Source of the DNA: Fibrobacter sp.
Lineage (GTDB): Bacteria; Fibrobacterota; Fibrobacteria; Fibrobacterales; Fibrobacteraceae
Length of the DNA stretch: 64,000 nt
Reading direction: 5' to 3'
NCBI GenBank assembly: GCA_024398845.1
Contig: JAKSIM010000006.1
Span: forward strand, 19,652-83,651
Shown here piece after piece: positions 26,412 through 34,476 of the stretch. Made by a program: the position numbers and the translations under genes. Below the pieces are notes generated by a model. That model saw nothing but the letters and a program-made list of their open reading frames with translations. It had not been told where the DNA came from and searched no databases. The stretch's first letter is position 1. Each line of letters starts with the position of its first letter.

Positions 26412-27551
26412 TTATTCAGTGCGCTTTACCACGATCGGGACAATAGTCGTCGGGAAGTCGCCATCCTTATCGGTAGCAAAAACCGGAATGATTTTCGTAG
26501 AATCCGGAAGATCTTCTTCAAAGCTGAAAGTGCCATCCGGGTTCAGCGGGAACGGTTCACCACGGACTTGCAAATGAGCGTCCGGACGCGTGCCACCGTA
26601 AACGATAAGGCGGGTCTTGACCCACAAGAAGAAGTCCTTGCCATAGTTCACGGAATCCTTCGGGAGTTCAAGCTTGTTGCTCTTGAGAGCGGCACTCGAA
26701 AGTGCACCCGAGAACATAGAGCCCGAGGAACTCGAAAGCGATTCAAGCCAGTTCTTGGCAGACATGCTCGAAAGACCAGAGCTACCAAAACCACCCATGG
26801 AGGCACCACCCAACGAAGCACGCACAAAGGCGTCTCCGGCATCAATAGAGGAACCATCCATAGAGAACGGCTGAACCTGAGCAGATTCTACGAGCGGCAT
26901 GAACTTACCGCCATCGGCAACGCCAAGCACCGCGACGCAACCATCGGTAGCTTTATTTTCAACATACCAGCTACGAGCATCGGCGGGAACCACCACATCG
27001 TGGAACTTGCGCTTTTTACCACGTTTCACCGTCAAGTCATTTGAAATATCGAACAAACGAATAACAAGTTTGCCCTTCCCCTTTTTAGCTTGCTTGATTC
27101 GATCTTCAGAAACTTCCCAGAACGCCTGCATCCAGTTCGGATCTTTCTGCATCAGCACCAAGTATTCGGGATCAAAGGACTGAGCCAAAGAAGCCGTCTT
27201 TGTAACGGGCTTTGCAGCAGCCTTAGCAGCAGACACCTTGGCAGAAGGCTTCTGGACCTTCTTGACCGTAGCATTCACAGCAACGTCAGTCTGTTCAGAG
27301 GCTCTCGGTGCGGACTTGCCAACTTTAACAGTCGCTTTTGCAGGCTTCTCGGCAACCTTAGCAGACTTCACAATCTTCGTTGCAACCTTAGCGGGCTTTT
27401 CGGCGGCCTTCACCACCTTCTTCGCCACCTTTTCAGCCTTGCCAGCAACCGACTTCACAGCAGTCTTAATCTTAGAAGTCGTATCCTTAACCGCTTTTTC
27501 GACCTTAGTCTTAGCAGCCTTCGGTGCCGCACTTGTTTTTTTTGTAGCCAT
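26412..27551 (-). CDS. DUF4912 protein with histone H1-like lysine/alanine-rich tail
   Basis: 379-residue protein. Residues 1 to about 115 are a low-complexity Lys/Ala/Val/Pro tail of the KAAEKPAKVATK type, like histone H1 or AlgP tails. Next is a DUF4912 domain (about 120-225) with YLVLMQKDPNWMQAFWEVS and RLFD, then a Gly/Ser-rich linker and a C-terminal segment with RGEPFPLNPDGTFSFEEDLPD, a beta-sandwich repeat often seen in these proteins. The ATG at 27551 has GGAGG nine bases upstream. It is cotranscribed with the GH57 gene, hinting at a role near glycogen; the tail suggests binding to a polyanion. Function unproven. Confidence 0.82.
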   Translation of the reverse strand: MATKKTSAAPKAAKTKVEKAVKDTTSKIKTAVKSVAGKAEKVAKKVVKAAEKPAKVATKIVKSAKVAEKPAKATVKVGKSAPRASEQTDVAVNATVKKVQKPSAKVSAAKAAAKPVTKTASLAQSFDPEYLVLMQKDPNWMQAFWEVSEDRIKQAKKGKGKLVIRLFDISNDLTVKRGKKRKFHDVVVPADARSWYVENKATDGCVAVLGVADGGKFMPLVESAQVQPFSMDGSSIDAGDAFVRASLGGASMGGFGSSGLSSMSAKNWLESLSSSSGSMFSGALSSAALKSNKLELPKDSVNYGKDFFLWVKTRLIVYGGTRPDAHLQVRGEPFPLNPDGTFSFEEDLPDSTKIIPVFATDKDGDFPTTIVPIVVKRTE

Positions 27552-27575
27552 TTTATTAGCCTCCTTCATAAAAAC

Positions 27576-28817
27576 TTATCTCTGTGTAGAGCCCCAGTTT
27601 CCAATTCCCATCAGCCCTAAGCGAATGCCGACAAAAGATTCTTCCCAACTGTGACCATCATCCACAAAGCGCTTGCCGCCCTGAATAGCGAGGTCGACAA
27701 CAGTCCCCTTTCGACCTAACGGGAAACCTGCGCCAATAGAACCGCCCACTTCGTAAGCGTTCTTTATATACCAGCTCTTGTACCAGGCGCCGGCACGGTA
27801 AGTGACGCGGTCCCAGAACGGGTCATAAAACAATGTACTTCCATCACGCTGGAATCCAACCGAGGCAAAAACATCATTTTGCGTTTCAGTGTATTCATCC
27901 ATGCTAAAACTACGGGAAATGTTTTCGACATCGCCATCCCAAGAACGCCACTGCAAATCAAGCATAACGTTATTGCGTTTAAAAAACCTGAAGTTGAGAC
28001 CCGTCGCAAGCGTCATGGGGATATCAATTTCGCGAGTATACTTTGTGGGGACAAGCGTATCGATTTCACTAAAGCGGAAGTTATAGTTCAAATCATTGCG
28101 GAGCGTATAGGGAGTCGTATACGAGAAATAATACGACATTTGGTGACCACGATACTGCAAAGCAGCGGAGTAATATGCAGGATGGTTTTTGATTTCCCAG
28201 CTTCCATCCACATAATCCGTGATTTTAGCTTCACTCGTTGCCCAATAATCCTCTTTAGAAACTGCAGAATTATCCGGGCCAAGAGTCAAGCTACGTTCGA
28301 CATTACCCATCACAAAATGCGCCGAAGCACCAAGAGAGAAATTGCGTAAATACGGCAATCTAACAGCATAGGTCGGAACAATTTCGTAAACACTACTTTG
28401 ATACTTTAGTTTTGCAATCACCGAAGATGTAGAATCTTCTACTTCCTCATCCATTACCGAAGAGTAATGCTGCCACAAAGAAACACCAGCGGCACCAAAC
28501 CTACCCATAGGGAACGAAAGATTAAAAGACGGAATCGACACCGAGCTCGTTGAATAAGCCAAACCAGAATGTTCCAAAGATGTGAATTCCATCAAAAAGT
28601 TAACATTAAAAACGACCTTGGTATCAAAAGCCACGCGAGCCGGGTTCACAAGAGCCAAGCCCTCAGCATCACCCGTTTTAGCCCCACCTGCAAAACCTCG
28701 ACCTGCAGATGAAGCCATACCACCAAAAGATTGCTCTTCGCCAAGGGCATCAAGACCTATCATCGATGCCGAAGCCACAGCCGCCATGCAAAGGAGAATA
28801 CCTAAAAACTTTTTCAT
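27576..28817 (-). CDS. Outer-membrane beta-barrel protein (FadL/PorV-like)
   Basis: 413-residue outer-membrane protein. A signal peptide of about 17 residues (MKKFLGILL... ending ASA) precedes GRGFAGGAKTGDAEGLALVNPA, which resembles the N-terminal plug region of FadL and PorV barrels (...GGA..A.AD....NPA). The rest has alternating aromatic/polar strands such as YYFSYTTPYTL and a C-terminal strand-like FVGIRLGLMG. Its ATG overlaps the stop of the upstream lipoprotein gene by one base, so the two are translated together and probably work as a barrel-lipoprotein pair. The role in secretion or lipid uptake is not resolved. Confidence 0.75.
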   Translation of the reverse strand: MKKFLGILLCMAAVASASMIGLDALGEEQSFGGMASSAGRGFAGGAKTGDAEGLALVNPARVAFDTKVVFNVNFLMEFTSLEHSGLAYSTSSVSIPSFNLSFPMGRFGAAGVSLWQHYSSVMDEEVEDSTSSVIAKLKYQSSVYEIVPTYAVRLPYLRNFSLGASAHFVMGNVERSLTLGPDNSAVSKEDYWATSEAKITDYVDGSWEIKNHPAYYSAALQYRGHQMSYYFSYTTPYTLRNDLNYNFRFSEIDTLVPTKYTREIDIPMTLATGLNFRFFKRNNVMLDLQWRSWDGDVENISRSFSMDEYTETQNDVFASVGFQRDGSTLFYDPFWDRVTYRAGAWYKSWYIKNAYEVGGSIGAGFPLGRKGTVVDLAIQGGKRFVDDGHSWEESFVGIRLGLMGIGNWGSTQR

Positions 28818-30238
28818 TATTCATCCCCCCTCTTGGAAGCAAGCCAAAGCTTGAGGCGCATCGGACTCTTCATGGATTCCGAGAAATCATAGCGAGCAAG
28901 ATCAAAATTATTAAAGAACACGTAGCTAGTATCTGTCGTCTTCTTTGCACTATCAACAACAACAATATGGTCACTGTAAAGGCTATCCTTGGGGCTTAGA
29001 ACCGGCAAACTCATTCGCATCTTAAATTTGAAATTGCGGCCATCACTAGCCTTATTGATAAAATTACGCATGCCAGAAGTCACCTGTAACGAAAGGGAAT
29101 CCCCATCGTAGAACACCATGTTGGGGTGACCTTTTTCATCAATCAACTTCTTATTCAGTTTGTACCTTTCGTTCAAATGATATACCGAATCGGCGTCATC
29201 CATAAAAGAACCTGCTACAATTTGAATCGGGTAACCCAATTCATTGCTTCCCTGGGAATCGTCCTTAAACATTGTCAATTCCGCAAGAACCACCGCCTGA
29301 CGTACATCGTACTTGTCACCTCCATTATAGGGGAATTCATCACCATAGAACTCGGCCAGCTTTTTGAGAATCGGCTCCGACGGAAGTTCAACCATCAAAG
29401 AATCGTAATACAATCCGCCATGCAAAATCGGGCACTCCAGGCAATCTTCCTTATTTTCTAGAATTTCAGCAGCCCGGTACGGGGTAACGGTTCTTGTAAG
29501 GGAATCCGTTTCCGTCGTCATGCGGAATTGAGGCCCATAAGAAGATTCAGGTCCATAAAAGCGGAGCACGTGCTGAGCCTCAGGAGCCGAAAGACGCAAC
29601 TGAAGGCGGCAATAAGTCACCTTTTTACGAAGGCTATCAATCAAGGCAGACGGCAAAGTCAAGCTGACAACGGAATCTTTTTTCCCTATCGAAATTTCGT
29701 AGGAGGTATCAGCGGAACCATCGTTTTCCCAATAAATCAAACTATCACGCCAAGTCGAGTCCTCAATGTCAACAATGCTCCTTAAAAAGGATTCACCCAT
29801 ACCACGGGTCAAACGCCAACTCACAGTCACATTCATACTTTCTTGAATCGGGAAGGAATCCTTTGGGAAATTCTTCGCCCCGTAAAATTGGGAATTCAAG
29901 CGAAAGTCTATTGAAGATTTTGCAACGTCGGCATCCTTGAGCTTCGCAAAAAGGAGCGTATCAAACATAAAATCCAAAACCATATCATGGGAAATATTAG
30001 CCGAGCGTCCCAAATAAACAATAGAATAGGCATCCCTGGGAGCAAGATTCTGATAAGACTCCGCCGACACAGGAACAATGCCATCAATTTCCAAGGTTTG
30101 GACTTGATAACTATTGGGCAACCCTTGGTCATCAAGCCAGCTGCTTAAAGCCGATTCATCGGTATCAAAAATGCACGATGTCAGCAGCACCGCCAAAACG
30201 AATAAAATCGATAAAATTGCAAATTTTTTCTGTTTCAC
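28817..30238 (-). CDS. Large lipoprotein of unknown function
   Basis: 473-residue lipoprotein: signal peptide with lipobox LLTSC, then an acidic stretch DTDESALSSWLDDQG. The body is strand-rich, with no recognised domain; two Cys residues in DCLECP may form a disulfide. The start is GTG at 30238 with GGAG six bases upstream. The gene overlaps the outer-membrane barrel gene by one base, suggesting the lipoprotein sits in or on the outer membrane as the partner of that barrel. It diverges from thrC, with 151 bases between them. Confidence 0.75.
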   Translation of the reverse strand: MKQKKFAILSILFVLAVLLTSCIFDTDESALSSWLDDQGLPNSYQVQTLEIDGIVPVSAESYQNLAPRDAYSIVYLGRSANISHDMVLDFMFDTLLFAKLKDADVAKSSIDFRLNSQFYGAKNFPKDSFPIQESMNVTVSWRLTRGMGESFLRSIVDIEDSTWRDSLIYWENDGSADTSYEISIGKKDSVVSLTLPSALIDSLRKKVTYCRLQLRLSAPEAQHVLRFYGPESSYGPQFRMTTETDSLTRTVTPYRAAEILENKEDCLECPILHGGLYYDSLMVELPSEPILKKLAEFYGDEFPYNGGDKYDVRQAVVLAELTMFKDDSQGSNELGYPIQIVAGSFMDDADSVYHLNERYKLNKKLIDEKGHPNMVFYDGDSLSLQVTSGMRNFINKASDGRNFKFKMRMSLPVLSPKDSLYSDHIVVVDSAKKTTDTSYVFFNNFDLARYDFSESMKSPMRLKLWLASKRGDE

Positions 30239-30334
30239 TCACAACTCCAGGTCGTGTTAAAATTTTACATGCCATAATATAGAAAGTTTACATCTGCCAA
30301 AAAAGAGCAACCTGCTCTATAAGGCCTATTTCCT

Positions 30335-30363
30335 TTGACGCTCCCCTTTCGTTTTTCTAAATT
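30335..30363 (+). promoter_or_regulatory. thrC promoter
   Basis: TTGACG (30335-30340), exact 17-base spacer, TAAATT (30358-30363). Next comes AGAGGAAA before the ATG. A small hairpin AGAGCA-ACC-TGCTCT lies upstream at about 30304-30318. Confidence 0.75.
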
Positions 30364-30389
30364 TAGCCTCGTAAATTTTAGAGGAAATC

Positions 30390-31730
30390 ATGACTCAATT
30401 TAATGCTCATTTTAGAAACATCAACGGCGACGATACGTACCCGCTGACCGACGTTATTTACCGTTCCAAGGTGGACAACAGCTTGCTGGAAGTCGAACAC
30501 GACAGAAGCGCTCTCGCCGAACGCAGCCCGGAAGAATGGAAGAAGTTGTTCGCAGAACGCCGCATGAGCTTTGAACCCGCCGACCAGAGCGGCATCTGGA
30601 GCAAGCGCGAAATGGTCCTCCCCGACATGCCGGTGGAAGACATCGTCACCATGCGCGAAGGCTGGAGCCCGCTCTTCGACGCGGCCCCCTTGGCCAAGGA
30701 ACTCGGCATCGGAAGCCTCAAGGTGAAACTTTGCGGCAACTCCCACACGGGAAGCTTCAAGGACCTCGGCATGACGGTTCTCGTGAGCCAAGTGAACCAC
30801 ATCATCAAGAAGAACATCCACCCGATCGACGCCGTCGCATGCGCCTCCACGGGCGATACTTCCGCAGCCCTCAGCGCCTACTGCGCAAAGGCCGGCATTC
30901 CCTCCATCGTGTTCCTCCCGGCTGGCAAGACAAGTACCGCACAGCTCATCCAGCCGATCAGTAACGGAAGCATCGTGCTCGCCCTCGACACCGATTTCGA
31001 CGGCTGCATGAAAATCGTGCAGGAAGTCACGAAGGACAACCGCATCTATCTCGCGAACTCCATGAACAGCCTCCGCGTTGAAGGTCAGAAGACCATCTCC
31101 CCGGAAATCTGCCAGGAAATGGGCTGGAAGGTCCCGGACACCGTGATTATCCCGGGCGGTAACCTCGGTAACGTTTCCGCACTCGCGAAGGGTTTCGAGG
31201 ACTGCAAGGCCATGGGTCTCATTGACCGCATCCCGCGCATCATCGTCGCCCAGGCCGAAAACGCGAACCCGTTCTTCCAGGCCTATGAACGCGGCTTCGA
31301 CAAGCTCGTGCCTGTTCAAGCCAAGAAGACACTCGCAAGCGCCATCCAGATTGGTAACCCGGTCAGCTACCCGAAGGCCGTACGCGCCATCCAGAAGACG
31401 AACGGCATGGTCGTGAGCGTCACCGAAGAAGAACTCGCAAACGCAGCCCACCGCGGCGACCGCATCGGTCTCTACTGCTGCCCGCACACCGGTGTCGCCC
31501 TCGGCGCCCTGGAAAAGCTCTGTGCAGAAGGCAAGATTGCGAAGGACGAAAACGTCGTCGTGATCAGCACCGCACACGGCCTCAAGTTCACCGAATTCAA
31601 GGTGGGCTACCACGAACAAAAGCTCGAAGGCATCGCAAGCAAGTACGCGAACCCCATCTTCAAGGCTCCGGCCGAAATCGGCCCTGTGATGGACATCCTC
31701 AAAAAAGAGATGGCAAACCGTCGCAGATAA
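30390..31730 (+). CDS. thrC: Threonine synthase
   Basis: 446-residue PLP enzyme that turns O-phosphohomoserine into threonine. The PLP lysine is in GSFKDLGM, the substrate region in ACASTGDTSAALSAYCAKAG, and the phosphate-binding Gly-rich loop in IPGGNLGNVSALAKG. Length matches the shorter ThrC class. Codon use is markedly C-ending compared with neighbours, as in a highly expressed gene. It has its own promoter and terminator. No thrA/thrB neighbours are present. Long antisense frames overlapping this gene are products of its codon bias. Confidence 0.96.
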   Translation: MTQFNAHFRNINGDDTYPLTDVIYRSKVDNSLLEVEHDRSALAERSPEEWKKLFAERRMSFEPADQSGIWSKREMVLPDMPVEDIVTMREGWSPLFDAAPLAKELGIGSLKVKLCGNSHTGSFKDLGMTVLVSQVNHIIKKNIHPIDAVACASTGDTSAALSAYCAKAGIPSIVFLPAGKTSTAQLIQPISNGSIVLALDTDFDGCMKIVQEVTKDNRIYLANSMNSLRVEGQKTISPEICQEMGWKVPDTVIIPGGNLGNVSALAKGFEDCKAMGLIDRIPRIIVAQAENANPFFQAYERGFDKLVPVQAKKTLASAIQIGNPVSYPKAVRAIQKTNGMVVSVTEEELANAAHRGDRIGLYCCPHTGVALGALEKLCAEGKIAKDENVVVISTAHGLKFTEFKVGYHEQKLEGIASKYANPIFKAPAEIGPVMDILKKEMANRRR

Positions 31731-31785
31731 CATAACAGCGCGAGCGGGATTCGCGGATTCGCTTTTGCACAAACGACTGTGTGCG

Positions 31786-31815
31786 AAAAAAGCAGCTTCA
31801 CCGGCTGCTTTTTTT
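31786..31815 (+). terminator. Rho-independent terminator of thrC
   Basis: AAAAAGCAGC paired with GCTGCTTTTT around an 8-base loop, with a T7 run. Confidence 0.88.
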
Positions 31816-31830
31816 AGTTTTTTTCATTTT

Positions 31831-31859
31831 TTCAAAAAAAAAAAAAATGAAACTATATT
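31831..31859 (+). promoter_or_regulatory. Promoter of the lipoprotein pseudogene
   Basis: TTCAAA at 31831-31836, 17-base spacer (mostly an A13-14 run) and TATATT at 31854-31859; AAGGAG at 31871-31876 precedes the ATG at 31883. Expression signals look intact although the coding region is not. Confidence 0.5.
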
Positions 31860-31882
31860 TCTTGCAAACCAAGGAGTTTGTC

Positions 31883-32566
31883 ATGAAATTTCTACATCTA
31901 GCCCCCTCACTCTATTAGCTCCGATTGCCATTTCCTTGAGCGCCTGTGGCGGAGATTCCTCCAGTTCCGCCCAAGAAACAGGGAACTACTGCCATGTATC
32001 CCGCTCCGGGAATACCATAACTCAAGATAAGCAATCTTCAGAACTTGATTTGGTCGTCCGCCGCGAGGTTACCGCTACTTTCACAAACAATCTATATTCG
32101 TCACACGTTATTATGAGAACTACCAATGCAGCAAAATATGGGTTCTCCCTTGAAAACGTTTGTGAGGAACAAGTCAAGAGCGCATCCTGCAAATGCAGCG
32201 TTGATTTCTGTGAAGTGTCCGGTCACCAGCTGCCAACCCACCCTACAAAACGGCGTTTTAACAGTATCTATAGGTGGCGAGAACTTCAATATTTCCATCA
32301 CCACTTACAAGGAAAACGGTTTGTTCTTTAACAGCGAGGTCTTTGAAGGCTTTAGCCAAGAATTTATAAACAAATACTATCAAGATCTATTATCCGACGA
32401 AGCTTATTCCAATATAGAATATAGTGGGAATACATTCGCATATTATGAAAACCCAGCCTTTCTAGGTTTTGATACCACCATAGAAGACAACTATACATTA
32501 ACACAAAGTGTTTGCAGCGCGCTGTTAAGCGGGGATATCACCATAGAAGAAATGTTTTTCGATTAA
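31883..32566 (+). pseudogene. Frameshifted Cys-rich lipoprotein (paralogue of the 41464 lipoprotein)
   Basis: The ATG at 31883 has a good ribosome site and promoter, but its frame stops after 11 codons. One more C in the C5 run at 31902-31906 would restore a lipoprotein signal reading MKFLHLAPLTLLAPIAISL followed by the lipobox SAC and CGGDSSSS. The body then runs in that shifted frame through YCHVSRSGN and VCEEQVKSASCK, until it returns near 32175-32230 to the original frame, which ends VCSALLSGDITIEEMFFD. The C-terminus matches the end of the intact lipoprotein at 41464-42717 (VCNALLDGSLSFEELMFDE), as does the YCxVxRxG start of its domains. Two compensating single-base indels, or sequencing errors, explain the break. 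A terminator follows. Confidence 0.75.
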
Positions 32567-32592
32567 GTTTTTTCACGGATTCCTCCCACCCT

Positions 32593-32620
32593 AAAGCCGG
32601 TTCCAAACCGGCTTTTTTTT
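32593..32620 (+). terminator. Rho-independent terminator
   Basis: Perfect 10-bp stem AAAGCCGGTT/AACCGGCTTT, 3-base loop, T8 tract, 26 bases after the pseudogene end. Confidence 0.9.
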
Positions 32621-32622
32621 AT

Positions 32623-32893
32623 CATGACCGAAGCGCAGGGCCTTCTTTATTTTCTGGGCATCAAGCCCTTAATTTTGACGTTCTTAAAAAGACTGCTTCG
32701 TAAGGCGAGTGTCGCGGCCATGCTTGCATGGGCATGACCGAGCCGTAGAAGCAGCTTGTTTGATGGGGCCATGCCCCATCAAACAAGAAAGGCGCACAAG
32801 GCGAATGCCGCGACTGGAAAATTTATTTTCCAGGCATGGCTGAGCCGCAGGGCCTTCTTTATTTTCTGGGCATCAAACCCAGAAAATAAAGAA
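32623..32893. repeat. Conserved-core / variable-stem hairpin repeats (two full units, one decayed)
   Basis: Three units share short cores. Core 1, AAGGCGARTGYCGCGRC, occurs at 32702-32718 and 32798-32814; core 2, GCATGRCYGAGCCGYAG, at 32732-32748 and 32834-32850, with a degraded copy at 32623-32638. After core 1 each unit has a TT-loop palindrome whose arms differ between units (CCATGC/GCATGG; CTGGAAAAT/ATTTTCCAG). After core 2 each has a longer unit-specific perfect hairpin: 15-bp arms at 32755-32769/32773-32787 and 16-bp arms at 32855-32870/32878-32893. The left arm of the last hairpin recurs as a 31-base exact copy at 32634-32664, but there the right arm has decayed. No protein-coding potential was seen. 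The arrangement is REP/BIME-like. Confidence 0.75.
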
Positions 32894-32918
32894 AGGGCCC
32901 TCTAACGAGGGCCCTTTC
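32891..32918 (-). terminator. Strong hairpin, possible terminator for the minus-strand gene at 33096
   Basis: Perfect 12-bp stem GAAAGGGCCCTC/GAGGGCCCTTTC with loop TAAC; on the minus strand it is followed by a T-rich stretch inside the neighbouring repeat. Confidence 0.45.
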
Positions 32919-32919
32919 C

Positions 32920-33095
32920 TAAGAAGGAGAAAATATTGAGCGGTCTCCGGAACCTTGAACTTATCAGGAGGGGAGCAATGATATAGTTGTTTGAGGATTT
33001 ACCCTTCAACCGTCCAACATTTATAATATATTCTATTTTTACGAAATAAGAACTTTCGTTTTTATTATTTTTCAATAAACTAAACGTTACGAAAG
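32920..33095. other. Intergenic AT-rich stretch, no gene seen
   Basis: Remainder of the 529-base gene-free region. It becomes strongly AT-rich after 33015. No open frame with a ribosome site, no tRNA-like fold and no clear promoter were recognised. Confidence 0.5.
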
Positions 33096-34394
33096 TTATT
33101 CTTCGCGGAAAACAATCTTACACTTTGGAACAAAACGGAATCCGCCGCGACGGTGACGTTCAATTTCAAAGTACTTTTTCACGCCTTCAGTCGGCTTGTT
33201 CGGATCGTCATTGCCATTGATATGGGCCACAACACGATTCAGGCGACTTTCGAAATTCGGGCGGAGCGGGTCCATGCAAATAGCCGGATCGCGCTTAAAT
33301 TCACGGTTTTCGTATTCTTCACGACCGGTAGCCGTATATTCACGCAGCAAATTACGCAAAATTCGAGCGGGAACATTACGCATTAAGTGCTTGTTGTTCA
33401 CCGAGATAGAGTCATCACTCTTATAATAGATAATGGTGACAGAATCATTCATAGCGTCCAAAAGCTGTTCCTGAGCCTTCTGAATCGGCTGCCAAGCGGC
33501 AAATTCCTGCTTCACCACGGAACTCATCAACTTGAGGAACGGTTCCGGAGCCTTCACATTGGCCTTGAACTTCACATCGAGGATGTTGGACGGCGCCCCG
33601 TAGTAGCACCCCTTTTGCACCAGGAGAGCCCCCGTCTTTTCGTCACGGACGTCTTCGATAGCGAGCACGCAGCCGACACTCTGTTCAACAGCGTTTTCCC
33701 ACTTAATTCCGTATTGTTGCAGGCATTCGTCAAAATTGGTAGACTTGCCAATCAGCTTATCGCCCACATAAATGCAACCATTGTCCTTCATTTCGGCATT
33801 TACGCGTTTTTCGAGAGCTTCAATAAAGGAGGTCTGCGTGGCGATGTACGACATATGTTCGTAGGCAGGAGTGCTCAAAAGAAGCGGTCCAACACGGAGC
33901 ATGCCAACAATCCAGCGCATGGGATTCGAGACCAGGGCACCCGGAGTTTCAAAACGGAATGCAAAATTCATTTCGCGATTTTCGCCAACAATTTCATTGC
34001 GAACCACGCGTGCCTCGGTCAAGAACGGGTAACGTTTTGGGATAATTTCGAGGCAAAGGGCACGAACATCATCGGTAGCATAGAAGCTAGACACGAACGG
34101 CAAGTAGGAGCGAAGCACACTACGAGCCGGGACGGCTTCGAACGCAGCGCAGCGGTTCACTATACGTTCCACAAAATCATCCGGATTTTCGCCACGATCG
34201 TAAAGCCAGGCAACCACATTATCCAAAATGAAACGGTGGGAACCCTCGTCAATTACGGAGTCTTCAAAATGAAGTTCGTTCAACAACTGAACCGTGAAAC
34301 GAGAGTCTCTCTTCATTAGCGTCAAAATATCCTTAACAGGATAGCTAATGAGCAACTCTATATGGGTTAGCTGCAAAAATAGATTCGAAATCAT
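33096..34394 (-). CDS. Unrecognised protein with winged-helix-like C-terminus
   Basis: 432-residue cytoplasmic-looking protein, not assigned to a family. No signal peptide or membrane helix. The N-terminal third is helical and mixed; the middle has YVGDKLIGKSTNFDECLQQYG. Residues from about 330 on look like an OmpR-type winged helix: DDSISVNNKHLMRNVPARILR, a recognition-helix-like ESRLNRVVAHI, and the closing HRRGGFRFV, which parallels the GYRF wing. That suggests DNA binding, though the phospho-receiver is absent. The ATG at 34394 is chosen for its AAAGGGA site; an upstream start in the same frame is possible. It diverges from mutL, 82 bases away. Confidence 0.6.
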   Translation of the reverse strand: MISNLFLQLTHIELLISYPVKDILTLMKRDSRFTVQLLNELHFEDSVIDEGSHRFILDNVVAWLYDRGENPDDFVERIVNRCAAFEAVPARSVLRSYLPFVSSFYATDDVRALCLEIIPKRYPFLTEARVVRNEIVGENREMNFAFRFETPGALVSNPMRWIVGMLRVGPLLLSTPAYEHMSYIATQTSFIEALEKRVNAEMKDNGCIYVGDKLIGKSTNFDECLQQYGIKWENAVEQSVGCVLAIEDVRDEKTGALLVQKGCYYGAPSNILDVKFKANVKAPEPFLKLMSSVVKQEFAAWQPIQKAQEQLLDAMNDSVTIIYYKSDDSISVNNKHLMRNVPARILRNLLREYTATGREEYENREFKRDPAICMDPLRPNFESRLNRVVAHINGNDDPNKPTEGVKKYFEIERHRRGGFRFVPKCKIVFREE

Positions 34395-34441
34395 TTCAGT
34401 CCCTTTCGTTATTTCTTTACTATACAAATGTAACAATTTCT

Positions 34442-34470
34442 TTGTTAAATTAGTGCTATTTGGCTATATT
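34442..34470 (+). promoter_or_regulatory. mutL promoter, leaderless-type
   Basis: TTGTTA (34442-34447), exact 17-base spacer, TATATT (34465-34470), then six bases and the mutL ATG at 34477. No Shine-Dalgarno sequence is present. The best-supported leaderless promoter in the window. Confidence 0.65.
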
Positions 34471-34476
34471 TTGTGC

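Noticed and set aside
30239..30389. Threonine attenuator or riboswitch ahead of thrC
   Set aside because: There is only a small 6-bp hairpin upstream of the promoter; no leader peptide with Thr codons and no known aptamer fold was seen.
30390..31730. thrC as horizontally acquired because its base composition differs from neighbours
   Set aside because: gpsA, dnaE and the polyamine gene show the same C/G-ending codon preference, so high expression is the simpler reason.
30378..31772. Long antisense open frame over thrC
   Set aside because: It arises from the strong C-ending codon bias of thrC; its protein has an odd His/Val/Ala-rich composition, no ribosome site and no family match.
32623..32893. 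CRISPR array
   Set aside because: Repeats are few, uneven in length and hairpin-forming with paired variable parts; no regular spacers and no cas genes nearby.
32755..32893. Integron attC sites
   Set aside because: The RYYYAAC/GTTRRRY core sites are missing and no gene cassettes lie between the hairpins.
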